A stretch of DNA of 64,000 nt from Prochloron sp965198675 (GCA_965198675.1 OZ240666.1:1488001-1552000), one strand, 5' to 3'. Positions 8,781 to 17,783 are shown, counted from the stretch's first letter. The notes: generated by a model not told the origin, from the sequence alone. A program made the numbers and translations.

Positions 8781-9536
8781 GTGTTAAATCATTTAGAGAC
8801 ACATAAGGAAAAAATTCTCGTGGTGGATGATGAAGCCAGTATCCGCCGGATCCTGGAAACTCGTCTTTCCATGATTGGTTACGATGTCCTCACCGCAGCA
8901 GACGGGCTAGAAGCTCTGGAGCTTTTTCGCGAAAGCGATCCGGATCTAGTGGTCTTAGATGTGATGATGCCCAAATTAGATGGCTATGGGGTCTGCCAAG
9001 AATTGCGCAAAGAGTCCGATATCCCCATTATCATGCTCACTGCATTGGGAGATGTTGCTGACAGAATTACTGGTTTGGAACTGGGGGCTGACGACTATGT
9101 GATGAAACCTTTTTCTCCCAAGGAATTAGAAGCGAGAATTCGCTCCGTGCTGCGACGGACGGACAAACATGGCGCTCTGGGTATTCCCCCCTCTGGGGTA
9201 ATTTACGTGGGTTCGATTAAAATTGATACCAATAAGCGACAAGTATATAAGGGAGACCAACGTATTCGTTTGACGGGAATGGAGTTTAGCTTGCTGGAGT
9301 TGTTAGCTAGTCGTTCCGGAGAACCCTTTTCCCGTTCTGAAATCTTGCAAGAAGTTTGGGGCTATACTCCTGAACGTCATGTAGATACTAGAGTAGTGGA
9401 TGTTCACGTTTCCCGGTTGAGGGCAAAATTAGAAGATGACCCCAGTAACCCGGAATTAATTCTGACTGCAAGAGGTACTGGTTACCTTTTCCAACGCATT
9501 CTCCAAATGGGAGAAGGGGGACTCAGTTATCACTGA
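8781..9536 (+). CDS. rpaB: OmpR-family response regulator RpaB
   Basis: 251 residues from a GTG start that follows GGAAGGA directly. The receiver domain has KILVVDDEASIRR, the phosphoacceptor in LVVLDVMMPKLDG and the Lys in VMKPFSPKELEARI. The C-terminal OmpR/PhoB winged helix has GMEFSLLELLASR and HVDTRVVDVHVSRLRAKL. The sequence is typical of cyanobacterial RpaB (Ycf27), the essential regulator phosphorylated by Hik33/NblS that binds HLR1 sites at high-light and photosystem genes. No ATG in frame gives a better start. The 178 bases before it carry no gene. The next gene follows after 64 bases and may be co-transcribed. Confidence 0.9.
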   Translation: MLNHLETHKEKILVVDDEASIRRILETRLSMIGYDVLTAADGLEALELFRESDPDLVVLDVMMPKLDGYGVCQELRKESDIPIIMLTALGDVADRITGLELGADDYVMKPFSPKELEARIRSVLRRTDKHGALGIPPSGVIYVGSIKIDTNKRQVYKGDQRIRLTGMEFSLLELLASRSGEPFSRSEILQEVWGYTPERHVDTRVVDVHVSRLRAKLEDDPSNPELILTARGTGYLFQRILQMGEGGLSYH

Positions 9537-9600
9537 CCATGACTCCTAGGGGCGGGGTCTTCCCGCCCTCCCTCTGTTTCTTGTTCCCTGTTCCTTAACA

Positions 9601-10257
9601 ATGACTAAAGCAGATCCAAATCGAATCTTGCGACTATTACCCTTTTTTGCTGGTGGGTTAGGAGGGGTGCTGTTGTTGATTAACAGGTTGACTACTTACC
9701 CCCTCACTGACTCCCAAGCTCGTTCCGATGTTTTGGGAGTGATTCTGAGCGCTGTTTTGATATTAATTGGTTTAATTTGGCAGCAGGTTCAAGGGCGATC
9801 GCCTAATGCTGTTACTTTAATAGGAGAAGAAGTTTTTGAATTAGCTTCAGATTTACCTGATATACTGAAAACAGAGTTAGCTTGGGGTTCTCACCTCTTA
9901 TTAACTAATACGGTAACGGGCAGTTTGATTGTTTACTACCAAGGAAGGGTATTGCTGCGACGAGGTGTTTTAGGGAGTAGTTCTGAAGTTAAACCGGGTA
10001 ATATTGTGCAGCGAGTGTTAGATAAGCAAAAACCAGTCTATTTAGTGGATTTAAAAGTGTATCCAGGGCGCATTGAATTTGATTATTTACCTTCTAACAC
10101 ACAAGGAGTCATTTGTCAACCCCTAGGTGAAGAAGGGGTTTTGATTTTAGGTTCCTATGTGCCCCGCAGTTATACTAAACAAGATGAAAAGTGGATTCAA
10201 GGAATAGCGGATAAGTTGTCAGAAACTCTCCGTTATTCTCCTACCGCCGACGAATAA
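9601..10257 (+). CDS. Cofactor assembly of complex C subunit B (CCB2/CCB4 family)
   Basis: 218 residues. Two N-terminal membrane segments (LLPFFAGGLGGVLLLINRL and VLGVILSAVLILIGLIW) are followed by a soluble domain with GEEVFELASDLPDILKTELAWGSHLLLTNT and QGVICQPLGEEGVLILGSYVPRSYT. This matches the CCB2/CCB4 family, which takes part in covalent attachment of heme ci to cytochrome b6 in the thylakoid membrane. In cyanobacteria the family is often annotated as cofactor assembly of complex C subunit B. It follows rpaB on the same strand. Confidence 0.8.
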   Translation: MTKADPNRILRLLPFFAGGLGGVLLLINRLTTYPLTDSQARSDVLGVILSAVLILIGLIWQQVQGRSPNAVTLIGEEVFELASDLPDILKTELAWGSHLLLTNTVTGSLIVYYQGRVLLRRGVLGSSSEVKPGNIVQRVLDKQKPVYLVDLKVYPGRIEFDYLPSNTQGVICQPLGEEGVLILGSYVPRSYTKQDEKWIQGIADKLSETLRYSPTADE

Positions 10258-10321
10258 ATTGCAGGCTACAATGTCAAACCTCTTCAAGGTTTCAATCTTA
10301 TCCTGCTTGGGGGCGATCGCT

Positions 10322-10460
10322 TTACCAGTTACCAGTTACCAGTTACCAGTTACCTTCCACCAATAAGTGGCTTGCCACCAAATAAGTGGTGGGAGCCTCA
10401 AACCCAAGGTTGAGCTGCTACCATGGTACGTGATTACTGGTCACTGGTAACTGAAAGGTG
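10322..10460. repeat. TTACCAG tandem repeat plus one 69-bp repeat unit
   Basis: After a HIP1 site the heptamer TTACCAG is repeated about five times, then one unit of a larger repeat follows: AATAAGTGGCTTGCCACC, AACCCAAGGTTGAGCTGC, TACCATGGTACGTG and ATTACTGGTCACTGGTAACT. The same block occurs at 23005-23520 and 38041-38405. There is no reading frame worth calling here. Confidence 0.85.
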
Positions 10461-10519
10461 ATGGGGTAGAAATATCTAAATCTAAATACAATAGTTGTCT
10501 TTACTTCACTTGCTACTCC

Positions 10520-10627
10520 CCCTATCTTCCTATCTCCCTATCTCCCTATCTCCCTATCTCCCTATCTCCCTATCTCCCTATCTCCCTATCTCCCTATCTC
10601 CCTATCCCCTTATCTCCCTATCTTTCT
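10520..10627. repeat. CTATCTCC octamer tandem array
   Basis: About 12 tandem copies of CTATCTCC, with occasional CTATCCCC, in the spacer before the Roco gene. A sister array of CTATCCCC(C) lies at 20670-20742. The remaining spacer (10628-11026) has a CCCCCCGTCACCCCCC/AAGGGGGG hairpin-like stretch near 10660-10700, a GTAGGTTGGGTTGAAG repeat near 10737, and no gene. Confidence 0.85.
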
Positions 10628-11026
10628 TTCATATTGAATGAAATAGCCCTGTCGAGCACCCCCCGTCACCCCCCGCCACCCCCCTTATCAAGGGGGGATC
10701 AAGAAAAGAGCAAAAAAAACCTGTAACAATAGCCCGTAGGTTGGGTTGAAGCAATGAAACCCAACACTCATGTCTCACAAATATCCCACAAAAATGAGCG
10801 CGATCGCTCTCTCTACCTCTCCTCCCTAAAGTGGATAAGAAAATTCAAAAAAATTAATTCCCAATAGGGGTTGACATTGGTAAAATTTGGGGTTAGGATA
10901 TAATTGGAGAAGAGTGCGGCAAAAAAAAATGCCCAATTCCGAATGGTTTTTCAAAACTGCTAACTGCTCACTGTTAACTCCCAATTTCCCAAAATTCAAA
11001 TAAAAAAACCTGCAAGCACAAAAAAC

Positions 11027-13177
11027 ATGGCACGAGATAAAGCCTATCAAAAGGCGGAACGAAAAATTGAAGCAGCCCTGCTAGAAGAAGCCACTGAGTT
11101 GGATCTGGAAAACATGGGTTTGACTGAGTTACCCCCTTCTGTGGGGAATTTAGTTAATCTTAAAATTCTCAAACTGGGAGCAGATTTTGTCAAAGGTGGT
11201 GAGAGAAACCAACTCACCACTCTTCCTGCTGAAATTGGGCAACTCACTCAGTTACAACGGCTTTATCTCGAAGGAAACCAACTCACCACCCTTCCTGCTG
11301 AAATTGGGCAACTCACTCAGTTACAACGGCTTTATCTCGAAGGAAACCAACTCACCACCCTTCCTGCTGAAATTGGGCAACTCACTCATTTACAAGGGCT
11401 TTATCTCGAAGGAAACCAACTCACCACCCTTCCTGCTGAAATTGGGCAACTCACTCAGTTACAAAGGCTTTTTCTCGACGGAAACCAACTCACCACCCTT
11501 CCTGCTGAAATTGGGCAACTCACTCAGTTACAAAGGCTTTATCTCGAAGGAAACCAACTCACCACCCTTCCTGCTGAAATTGGGCAACTCACTCAGTTAC
11601 AAAGGCTTTATCTCGAAGGAAACCAACTCACCACCCTTCCTGCTGAAATTGGGCAACTCACTCAGTTACAAAGGCTTTTTCTCGAAGAAAACCAAATAAA
11701 GACATTACCAGATAGTATTGGAAAACTGGAAAAACTAGAGATACTCCTACTAGGCAAAAACCCGCTGCAACCCGAATTAGCAGCAGCCTATGAACAAGGA
11801 ATAAATGCAGTCAAAGCCTATTTACAGGAACAATCTAAAGCAGAAATCCTCCTTAACGAAGCAAAACTCGTCTTAGCGGGAGAAGGAGAAGTAGGAAAAA
11901 CCAGCCTCTTAAACGCCCTCCAAGGGAAAGAATTTGTAGAAAATCGCCCCACAACTCATGGAGTGGAAGTAGACATTCAATCCTTTGAAGTACTCCATCC
12001 CCACAACAACACCAGTATAACTCTCAACGCTTGGGATTTTGGGGGACAAAATATCTATCGTCACACCCACCAAATCTTCTTCACCGCTCCCGCTATCTAT
12101 CTCGCTGTGTGGAACCCCCGTCGGGGAGCAGAATCCTGTCAAGTGGAGGAATGGCTGAAAATGGTGAAACACTGTGCTTACGACGAAACCCTCCCGGAAG
12201 AAAAACCCAGAATTATCATCGTCGCTACCCACGCTAGTGAAGAGCGGTTGGATCATATAGATAAAAATGCCCTCCTGAAGGAATTTGGGAACCTAATTGA
12301 GGGTTTTTGCCATGTGGATAGCAAAACCGAGAAAAATTTGGAGCATCTCAAAACCCTCATTGCAGAAACAGCAGCCAAAATACCTCAAGTAAGACGCTCC
12401 GTCGCCGCCAGTTTCCAACGAGTGCTCCACACTCTCCGCCAACAGAGTGAACCCTGGATAACCTACGAAGAATTTATAGATCTCTGTCGAGAACAAAAGG
12501 TTGAGCGAAACCTAGCTAAAATCTACGCCGCTATCCTCAACGAATTAGGGCATTTAATTCACTACAGCACCGATCCTTTACTCAAAGATACCATTATCCT
12601 CAAGCCAGAATGGCTGAGTAAAGCCATTAGTTTCATATTAGAAGATAAACAAGTCAAAAAACAGAACGGTTTAGTGCGCTATGAGCGTCTGAGTGAGCTG
12701 TGGAACAATCCAGATCGTGAAGAGCAGTATCCGGAAAATCTCTATCCCATGTTTCTCAAACTCATGGAGCGCTTCGACTTATCCTATCAAGTAGAATTAC
12801 CCACTCCCACCTATTTAATCGCCCAATTAGTACCCACTATTCCCCCCAATTACCAAAAAGATTGGGTTAAAAGACCGGAAGATAGGGAACAAACCTCCGT
12901 TATCCGCATTTTCGACGCCGAAACCGGGCGCACTACCAAAGTAGAAGGATTAATGTACCGTTTAATTGTGCGTCTACACCGCTTTTCCTTAGGAATAAAG
13001 GATTATAATAAAAGCCGTCACTGGAAAAATGGTCTTTTGTTAGAGGATAAATACAATGGACGCGCTTTAATAGAAGAAATGGACTCAGATATAACCATTA
13101 CCGTGCGAGCACTTTACCCCAATACCTTCTTAGATCGTCTCTGTGGTGAAGTAGAATGGTTAGTCAACTATTTCTGA
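11027..13177 (+). CDS. Leucine-rich-repeat Roco GTPase, N-terminal part up to an in-frame TGA
   Basis: 716 residues before the stop. Residues 1-60 are a capping region (ERKIEAALLEEATELDLENM). Residues 61-221 are seven almost identical 23-residue LRRs (NQLTTLPAEIGQLTQLQRL). The Roc GTPase has P-loop GEGEVGKTS at about 285-293, switch DFGGQ at 337-341 and VATH in the usual NKxD place. The COR domain follows. Roco proteins are GTP-dependent dimeric signalling switches; partners in cyanobacteria are mostly unknown. The stop at 13175-13177 falls where relatives have Trp (NYF-W-KGL). The frame then stays open for 298 more codons, so the gene is either freshly broken or read through. The next feature gives the remainder. 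Confidence 0.85.
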   Translation: MARDKAYQKAERKIEAALLEEATELDLENMGLTELPPSVGNLVNLKILKLGADFVKGGERNQLTTLPAEIGQLTQLQRLYLEGNQLTTLPAEIGQLTQLQRLYLEGNQLTTLPAEIGQLTHLQGLYLEGNQLTTLPAEIGQLTQLQRLFLDGNQLTTLPAEIGQLTQLQRLYLEGNQLTTLPAEIGQLTQLQRLYLEGNQLTTLPAEIGQLTQLQRLFLEENQIKTLPDSIGKLEKLEILLLGKNPLQPELAAAYEQGINAVKAYLQEQSKAEILLNEAKLVLAGEGEVGKTSLLNALQGKEFVENRPTTHGVEVDIQSFEVLHPHNNTSITLNAWDFGGQNIYRHTHQIFFTAPAIYLAVWNPRRGAESCQVEEWLKMVKHCAYDETLPEEKPRIIIVATHASEERLDHIDKNALLKEFGNLIEGFCHVDSKTEKNLEHLKTLIAETAAKIPQVRRSVAASFQRVLHTLRQQSEPWITYEEFIDLCREQKVERNLAKIYAAILNELGHLIHYSTDPLLKDTIILKPEWLSKAISFILEDKQVKKQNGLVRYERLSELWNNPDREEQYPENLYPMFLKLMERFDLSYQVELPTPTYLIAQLVPTIPPNYQKDWVKRPEDREQTSVIRIFDAETGRTTKVEGLMYRLIVRLHRFSLGIKDYNKSRHWKNGLLLEDKYNGRALIEEMDSDITITVRALYPNTFLDRLCGEVEWLVNYF
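11208..11692 (+). repeat. Seven 69-bp LRR-coding tandem repeats
   Basis: Seven copies of a 69-base unit (ACCAACTCACCACCCTTCC... to ...CTTTATCTCGAAGGA) differ from each other at only a handful of positions. Each unit encodes one 23-residue LRR. Such near identity means the array grew recently and is open to expansion and contraction by slippage or recombination. Confidence 0.95.
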
Positions 13178-14071
13178 AAAGGTTTGGCTCCTCGTCTTCA
13201 TTTAATGTGTCTCACAGACAACTGCAAAGGTTTGTTGGAACAAGAAGCAATTTTGGAGCACAAAGAGAGAGGATACCCAGAATTTCAATGTTCTGTTTGC
13301 CGCCAGTTTCATGATATTGACGCTTTAATGGCAACCAAAACAGCAAAACCAGCAATGAAGGATCTCTTCAAGGAACTAGAACAGAGACAACAGGAAATTC
13401 TCCAAGCTGTAAATACCAATTTTGACTCCCTCAGTGCACAACTGCGAACCATCATGAGTCAAGCTGACGAATGTTACAAAGCTTTGCTCACTACCCTCAC
13501 GGATCCTGCTAAAGAAGGTCCTCGTTTGTTTAGCTTTGAACCTGTTAACCCCAGTAAATTCAATCCGAAAACCTGGACAACGGAAATCTTCCGTTTAACC
13601 CTGTGGTGCGAACACAGTCGTCTACCCCTATCAGTGCTCAACGGTGATAATGATACTCGTGGTGTGTACGAAATTGAACTAACGCGAGACTGGGTCAAGC
13701 AACTATCTCCCCTCCTACAAATCGTCTCTTCTATCCTCAAACTAGCCCTCCCCATAGCTATCCCCGGTACGAAACTTGTCACAGACGAGACCCAATATAA
13801 TGCTATTGCTGAACAACTGGAATTTGGCATAAAATCTGCCAACTCCCTCCTCCAAGGTAGTGATAAAATGGGAGAATGGTTAGCTCCAGAAGATAAAGCA
13901 AACTTTTTTCCAACTAACACCAGAAATGTCCAACTTGCTCAAGGTTCCCTCCTACGAGAACTCCACGCTATTTTCAAGAAAAAAGATCCGGGTTTTGGTG
14001 GTCTGGAACGGGTGCAAAACAAACGCCGGGAGTTTCTTTGGGTTCACCCCAATTATGTAAATAAATATTAA
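13178..14071 (+). CDS. C-terminal part of the Roco protein, downstream of the in-frame TGA
   Basis: The frame continues directly from the Roco gene with KGLAPRLHLMCLTDNC, and no other stop until 14071. It contains a Cys/His-rich patch (CLTDNCKG...CSVCRQFHDIDAL), a coiled coil (KDLFKELEQRQQEILQAVNTNF) and a C-terminal domain ending REFLWVHPNYVNKY. The only start candidate is a TTG at 13184 with no ribosome binding site, so independent translation is unlikely. The region is best read as the tail of the same protein. Function unknown. Confidence 0.75.
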   Translation, partial: KGLAPRLHLMCLTDNCKGLLEQEAILEHKERGYPEFQCSVCRQFHDIDALMATKTAKPAMKDLFKELEQRQQEILQAVNTNFDSLSAQLRTIMSQADECYKALLTTLTDPAKEGPRLFSFEPVNPSKFNPKTWTTEIFRLTLWCEHSRLPLSVLNGDNDTRGVYEIELTRDWVKQLSPLLQIVSSILKLALPIAIPGTKLVTDETQYNAIAEQLEFGIKSANSLLQGSDKMGEWLAPEDKANFFPTNTRNVQLAQGSLLRELHAIFKKKDPGFGGLERVQNKRREFLWVHPNYVNKY

Positions 14072-14331
14072 TTTAATCTCAGGACTTGACAAAATTGGAA
14101 TATTGGTTTATTCTAGATAATGGGCGGTGTTGGCAAAAATAATACTACATTTTGTAACCCGTTGGTCTTTCTTGCCTAGAGAATAAATATTAATTAAACC
14201 TTAAAATAGCCATCGTCCATAATTATAAAAAAAAATAAAAATTGTAGGTTAGGTTGAGGCACGAACCCAACAGCTACAATAGTACATAAATAATATATTT
14301 AGTAATTGGGTAGGTATTGCCCACTACGGTA

Positions 14332-15504
14332 TTATGTCCCAGACTGCATTGCCTTGATTAATTCTGCGGCCACTTCTGGACGAGAAAATTGTGGTGGTGG
14401 GGAATCTCCTCGGCGGAGCATTTCTCGCACCTTAGTTCCCGAGAGATGAATGCGCTCTTCCTGACTACTAGGACTGGTTTTGGTGGTAGCCATTTGCTGA
14501 GTGCGTTTACAGTAGAAAGCGTGCTCAAACTTCATGGGTATAATCTCCAATTCTTCCTGAGAAAACTGGTCAAAAATATGTTGAGCATCATAAGTACCGT
14601 AGTAGTCACCCACTCCTGCATGGTCCCGACCCACAATAAAATGGGTACAACCATAGTTCTTCCGCACGATAGCATGAAAAATTGCTTCCCTCGGTCCAGC
14701 GTAACGCATTGCTGCGGGATTAATGGCCAAAATGACCCGGTCTTGAGGAAAATAGTGTTCCAGCATAATCTCATAGCAGCGCATACGCACCTCTGCTGGG
14801 ATATCGTCGCTTTTAGTAGCTCCCACCAAGGGGTGTAAAAAGAGACCATCAACAACTTCCAGGGCGCACTTTTGAATATACTCGTGAGCGCGGTGGATTG
14901 GGTTACGAGTCTGAAAACCCACCACAGTTTGCCACCCTTGAGCCAGAAACATGGCCCGGGATTTTTCCGGGTCAATTTGATAATCGGGAAAAAGAGGATG
15001 GGGCGATCGCTCTAACAACAAGACAGGACCGGCTAAATTAATCCCCCCCTCCTCATAAAGCACTTTCACCCCAGGGTGCTTAGTTTCATCAGTTCCGTAG
15101 ACTTTAATGGCTTCCCTTGCTTTGTCATAGGGATACTTCTGAGTTAATTCCAAGACCCCAAGGAATTTCCCTTCTGGATTGTCCAAGCGCACCACAGTAC
15201 CTGGTTTGAGGGGTTCTGCTACCTCTTCGCTCACAGACAGGGTAATGGGAATAGACCAGGGAACGCCATTGGTCAGACGCATATCCTCCACCACCTTTTC
15301 ATAGTCTTTTTGTTCCATAAAGCCCTTCAGAGGACTAAATCCGCCAATGGCGATCATTACCAGATCCGACACCCCACGAGTATCCAGCATAACCCGAGGT
15401 AAGTAGTCTGCCATAGCGAGAAATGCCTCTCGTTGCTCTGGGGTGGCTTGGCGATTAATTAGCACCTTCCCGCCGTGAGGTAAGATTTGCTTTCTTTTCG
15501 ACAT
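14332..15504 (-). CDS. sat: Sulfate adenylyltransferase (ATP sulfurylase)
   Basis: 390 residues, the usual length of the monofunctional bacterial and plant type. It catalyses ATP + sulfate to APS + diphosphate, the first step of assimilatory sulfate reduction in the cytosol. Signature motifs are QTRNPIHRAHEY (ATP-binding HxxH), ILAINPAAMRYAGPREA and FIVGRDHAGVG. The C-terminus has LSGTKVREMLRRGD. No APS kinase domain is attached. It stands alone on the minus strand, followed (upstream) by the RsbW-like gene on the same strand 34 bases away. Confidence 0.97.
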   Translation of the reverse strand: MSKRKQILPHGGKVLINRQATPEQREAFLAMADYLPRVMLDTRGVSDLVMIAIGGFSPLKGFMEQKDYEKVVEDMRLTNGVPWSIPITLSVSEEVAEPLKPGTVVRLDNPEGKFLGVLELTQKYPYDKAREAIKVYGTDETKHPGVKVLYEEGGINLAGPVLLLERSPHPLFPDYQIDPEKSRAMFLAQGWQTVVGFQTRNPIHRAHEYIQKCALEVVDGLFLHPLVGATKSDDIPAEVRMRCYEIMLEHYFPQDRVILAINPAAMRYAGPREAIFHAIVRKNYGCTHFIVGRDHAGVGDYYGTYDAQHIFDQFSQEELEIIPMKFEHAFYCKRTQQMATTKTSPSSQEERIHLSGTKVREMLRRGDSPPPQFSRPEVAAELIKAMQSGT

Positions 15505-15538
15505 TCGAGTATAGTTAATATTGGTTGTTTGTTATTAG

Positions 15539-15988
15539 TTATAGCAGTCGCCGGTCATCCACCACAGGACAATAATTCTTGACAATCCGCAAACAATTGC
15601 GATCATCTTCAGTACGAAAGTAACTCAAGCGATCGGCAATTTTATGTAATAAAATCACACCCCGTCCCCCACCACTGTCATTCTGATTACCCTGAGAGTA
15701 AGATTGGATACAGGCGTCTAAATCAAAAGGAGGACCGTAGTCTATAATGGATAGTTCTACAAGAGTCTCAAAGACCACGATCTCGATTTCGATCGACCTT
15801 TCAGTTGGCAGCTGCTTATGGGCATGGCGAACTGCATTGGTAAATCCTTCCGCCAGTGCTAACTGGCATTCTAACCAGACTTTTCTGGGAATGGAGGATT
15901 GATTTATCAGGTCGAAGTGGGTTAATACCCGATCCAAGAATTTCAGATTACCGGGGACTTTTAAATCAGTTTTTCGGAGAACTTTCAA
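15539..15988 (-). CDS. RsbW-like anti-sigma/ATP-binding regulatory protein
   Basis: 149 residues of the GHKL ATPase fold. The N box is LALAEGFTNAVRHAHKQL, and the following boxes are SIIDYGPPFDLDAC and SGGRGVILLHKIADRLSYF. This is the HATPase_c_2 family of serine kinases that phosphorylate STAS-type anti-anti-sigma factors. The divergent neighbour at 16099 is a receiver-PP2C phosphatase, the usual opposing enzyme, so the two probably form a partner-switch module. A STAS protein is not in the window. Confidence 0.85.
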   Translation of the reverse strand: MKVLRKTDLKVPGNLKFLDRVLTHFDLINQSSIPRKVWLECQLALAEGFTNAVRHAHKQLPTERSIEIEIVVFETLVELSIIDYGPPFDLDACIQSYSQGNQNDSGGGRGVILLHKIADRLSYFRTEDDRNCLRIVKNYCPVVDDRRLL

Positions 15989-16098
15989 CTGCTAGCCTCT
16001 CTCATGAACTTGTTTGATTTTGGCTTCTGATTTGGGAGAGTAATTTAAATGCTTCACTATTAGTTAACATCTATTTTATTTGATTATCTCACTATAGC

Positions 16099-16839
16099 AT
16101 GAAAATACTAATTATTGACGACGATCCAACCATTCGGCTACTGCTTCAAATAACCTTAAATCGCCAGGGTTACCATATTACTGTGGCAAGTAACGGTGAA
16201 GAAGGTCTTCGCACCGCCAAAGAAATCCACCCCGCAATGATGATTTGCGATTGGGTGATGCCGAAAATGAATGGACTGGAAGTGTGTAGTCAAGTCAAGG
16301 CCATTCCAGAACTTTCTACCACCTTTTTTATCTTACTCACTTCCATGGACTCGGTGCAAGACCGGGTCAAAGGCTTAGACGCGGGTGCAGATGATTTTCT
16401 CTGCAAGCCAATTGAGATGTTCGAGTTGGAGGCGCGGGTCAGGGCTGGGTTGAGACTGCATCAACTCAGTCGGGACTTAGAGCAACAAAAACAACTGCTA
16501 GAAGCTGAATTGGCAAGTGCTGCAGAATATGTCAGTTCCATTCTCCCAGAACCCCTGACTGATCCCCCCACTACTATTGACGTGCGGTTTATTCCTTCAC
16601 GGCAACTGGGAGGAGATGGCTTTGATTATTATTGGCTAGACTCAGAAAACTTAGCTGTCTATTTACTGGATGTTTCTGGTCACGGTTTGCGTGCAGCATT
16701 ACCTTCTATCTCCACCATCAATCTACTTCGTTCCCGCAGTCTAACTCAAGTCAATTACTATCAACCCAGTGAGGTATTAAGGGGTTTAAATGAAACATTT
16801 CAAATGAATCAGCACAATGATAAATATTTCACCATGTGA
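16099..16839 (+). CDS. Response regulator with PP2C (RsbU/SpoIIE-type) phosphatase domain, up to an in-frame TGA
   Basis: 246 residues before the stop. Receiver domain residues 1-118: acidic pocket IIDDD, phosphoacceptor Asp51 in ICDWVMPKMNG and Lys103 in FLCKPIE. A short coiled-coil linker (LEQQKQLLEAELASAAEY) leads to the PP2C domain with GGDGFDYYWLD and YLLDVSGHGLRAALPS, two metal-binding motifs. The frame stops with TGA at 16837-16839 in KYFTM-stop-YGVYN, where the family has Trp. The domain's remaining motifs are in the following open stretch. Such proteins dephosphorylate anti-anti-sigma factors in response to a two-component signal; the adjacent RsbW-like gene fits. Confidence 0.85.
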   Translation: MKILIIDDDPTIRLLLQITLNRQGYHITVASNGEEGLRTAKEIHPAMMICDWVMPKMNGLEVCSQVKAIPELSTTFFILLTSMDSVQDRVKGLDAGADDFLCKPIEMFELEARVRAGLRLHQLSRDLEQQKQLLEAELASAAEYVSSILPEPLTDPPTTIDVRFIPSRQLGGDGFDYYWLDSENLAVYLLDVSGHGLRAALPSISTINLLRSRSLTQVNYYQPSEVLRGLNETFQMNQHNDKYFTM

Positions 16840-17256
16840 TACGGGGTTTACAATCGCAGAAAACAGGAGTTAACTTATGCTAATGCCGGACATCCACCTG
16901 CTATCTTGCTCGGTCGGGATGAGGGGGGCAGTATCAGAGAAAGACGGCTGAAAACCACAGGATTTCCAGTGGGCATGTTCCCCGATGCCGAATATAGGGA
17001 CGTTATTTGCCCCATAAATTCCCCCTCTCACCTCTATATTTTTAGCGATGGCATTTATGAAATTACCCAGACAGATGACAGGATTTGGGGGCTAGATCAG
17101 TTTGTCGAACTCCTGGGAGAATATTACGACAAACAGCAGTCTAATTTAGATTGGCTTTTGCAACAGGTACTTGAATGTAATCCCCAGGATTATTTTAATG
17201 ACGATTTATCCATTGTGGAAATTGACTTCGTTTTCTATCCTAAAGGAAATTGGTAA
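16840..17256 (+). CDS. C-terminal part of the PP2C domain, downstream of the in-frame TGA
   Basis: Same frame as the preceding gene; read through the TGA it gives a 385-residue protein of normal family length. This part holds LTYANAGHPPAILL, then GMFPDAEYRD, LYIFSDGIYEI (the third PP2C metal motif) and NDDLSIVEIDF (the last Asp). All PP2C motifs downstream of the TGA are intact, so decay beyond this single codon has not begun. No good start codon or ribosome binding site lies between. Confidence 0.75.
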   Translation, partial: YGVYNRRKQELTYANAGHPPAILLGRDEGGSIRERRLKTTGFPVGMFPDAEYRDVICPINSPSHLYIFSDGIYEITQTDDRIWGLDQFVELLGEYYDKQQSNLDWLLQQVLECNPQDYFNDDLSIVEIDFVFYPKGNW

Positions 17257-17334
17257 AATAGTCAAGCCTCGGAAAGACTGACGGTGGGTTTTGCGCGGGA
17301 CTTCTATAAGATTTGCTACTCGGGTCAATACAGG

Positions 17335-17545
17335 AATAATCTTTACTTGATCCACTCCCCCGGTTAAAACACGGGGGATTCGGGATTTAAGCAGCAACCC
17401 TTCGGGAAACCCCGTCTTACATTACCTAGCCCACCCACCCCTCTTCTCCCCTCCCAGGAGGGGATGGGGGTGGGTCCAACCTTTTTGATTATACTACGGC
17501 TGAATAAATTCAGCTTGCGCTTATATCCCCCGATTAAAATACGGG
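17335..17545. repeat. Hairpin-rich spacer with CCCCCG..CGGGGG and CCCACCCC..GGGGTGGG repeats
   Basis: Two near copies of a hairpin, CCCCCGGTTAAAACACGGGGG-like at about 17356 and CCCCCGATTAAAATACGGGGG-like at about 17527, flank a larger palindrome at 17420-17480 (CCCACCCACCCC, CTCCCAGGAGGGG, GGGGGTGGGTCC). The larger palindrome recurs at about 45015-45065, 48765-48795, 52220-52262 and 53930-53985. The stretch 17550-17700 has no gene I can name. The GGGG/CCCC hairpins resemble ends of TnpB-type elements, so an old insertion is possible. Confidence 0.65.
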
Positions 17546-17783
17546 GGCTTTACGCTTTGCACCTCGTAAGCATTCAGCGATCAGCCCACAACTTGACGCC
17601 GGTCCCCGAGGCTGTCTGTGTCAATCTGCCTCTCTCTATGAGCAGGAATTTTTGCCCAGGCGAAAATCCTCCTGCCAATGCTATAATTGTCTTAATTGGA
17701 TTCGATTTAATCTAATTTGCTAATATAAGAAATTCTAACTAGTAGAATGTTGAATTTTTCAAAATACTAGGTCTTACTTCCTT

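Noticed and set aside
11187..11699. A long open frame in the LRR region reading ETNSPPFLLKLGNSLSYKGF repeats
   Set aside because: It is the shifted frame of the tandem LRR units of the Roco gene; repeats without stops produce open frames in several phases.
14389..14838. Plus-strand frame of 149 codons antisense to sat
   Set aside because: Sat is unmistakable on the other strand; the antisense frame has no family signature.
1..17256. Change of genetic code (UGA as Trp)
   Set aside because: Many genes in the window end with TGA and use TGG for Trp, so a general reassignment is excluded; only local readthrough or mutation remains.
17464..17715. Plus-strand 83-codon frame after the PP2C gene
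   Set aside because: Starts inside a palindromic repeat and shows no protein-like pattern.
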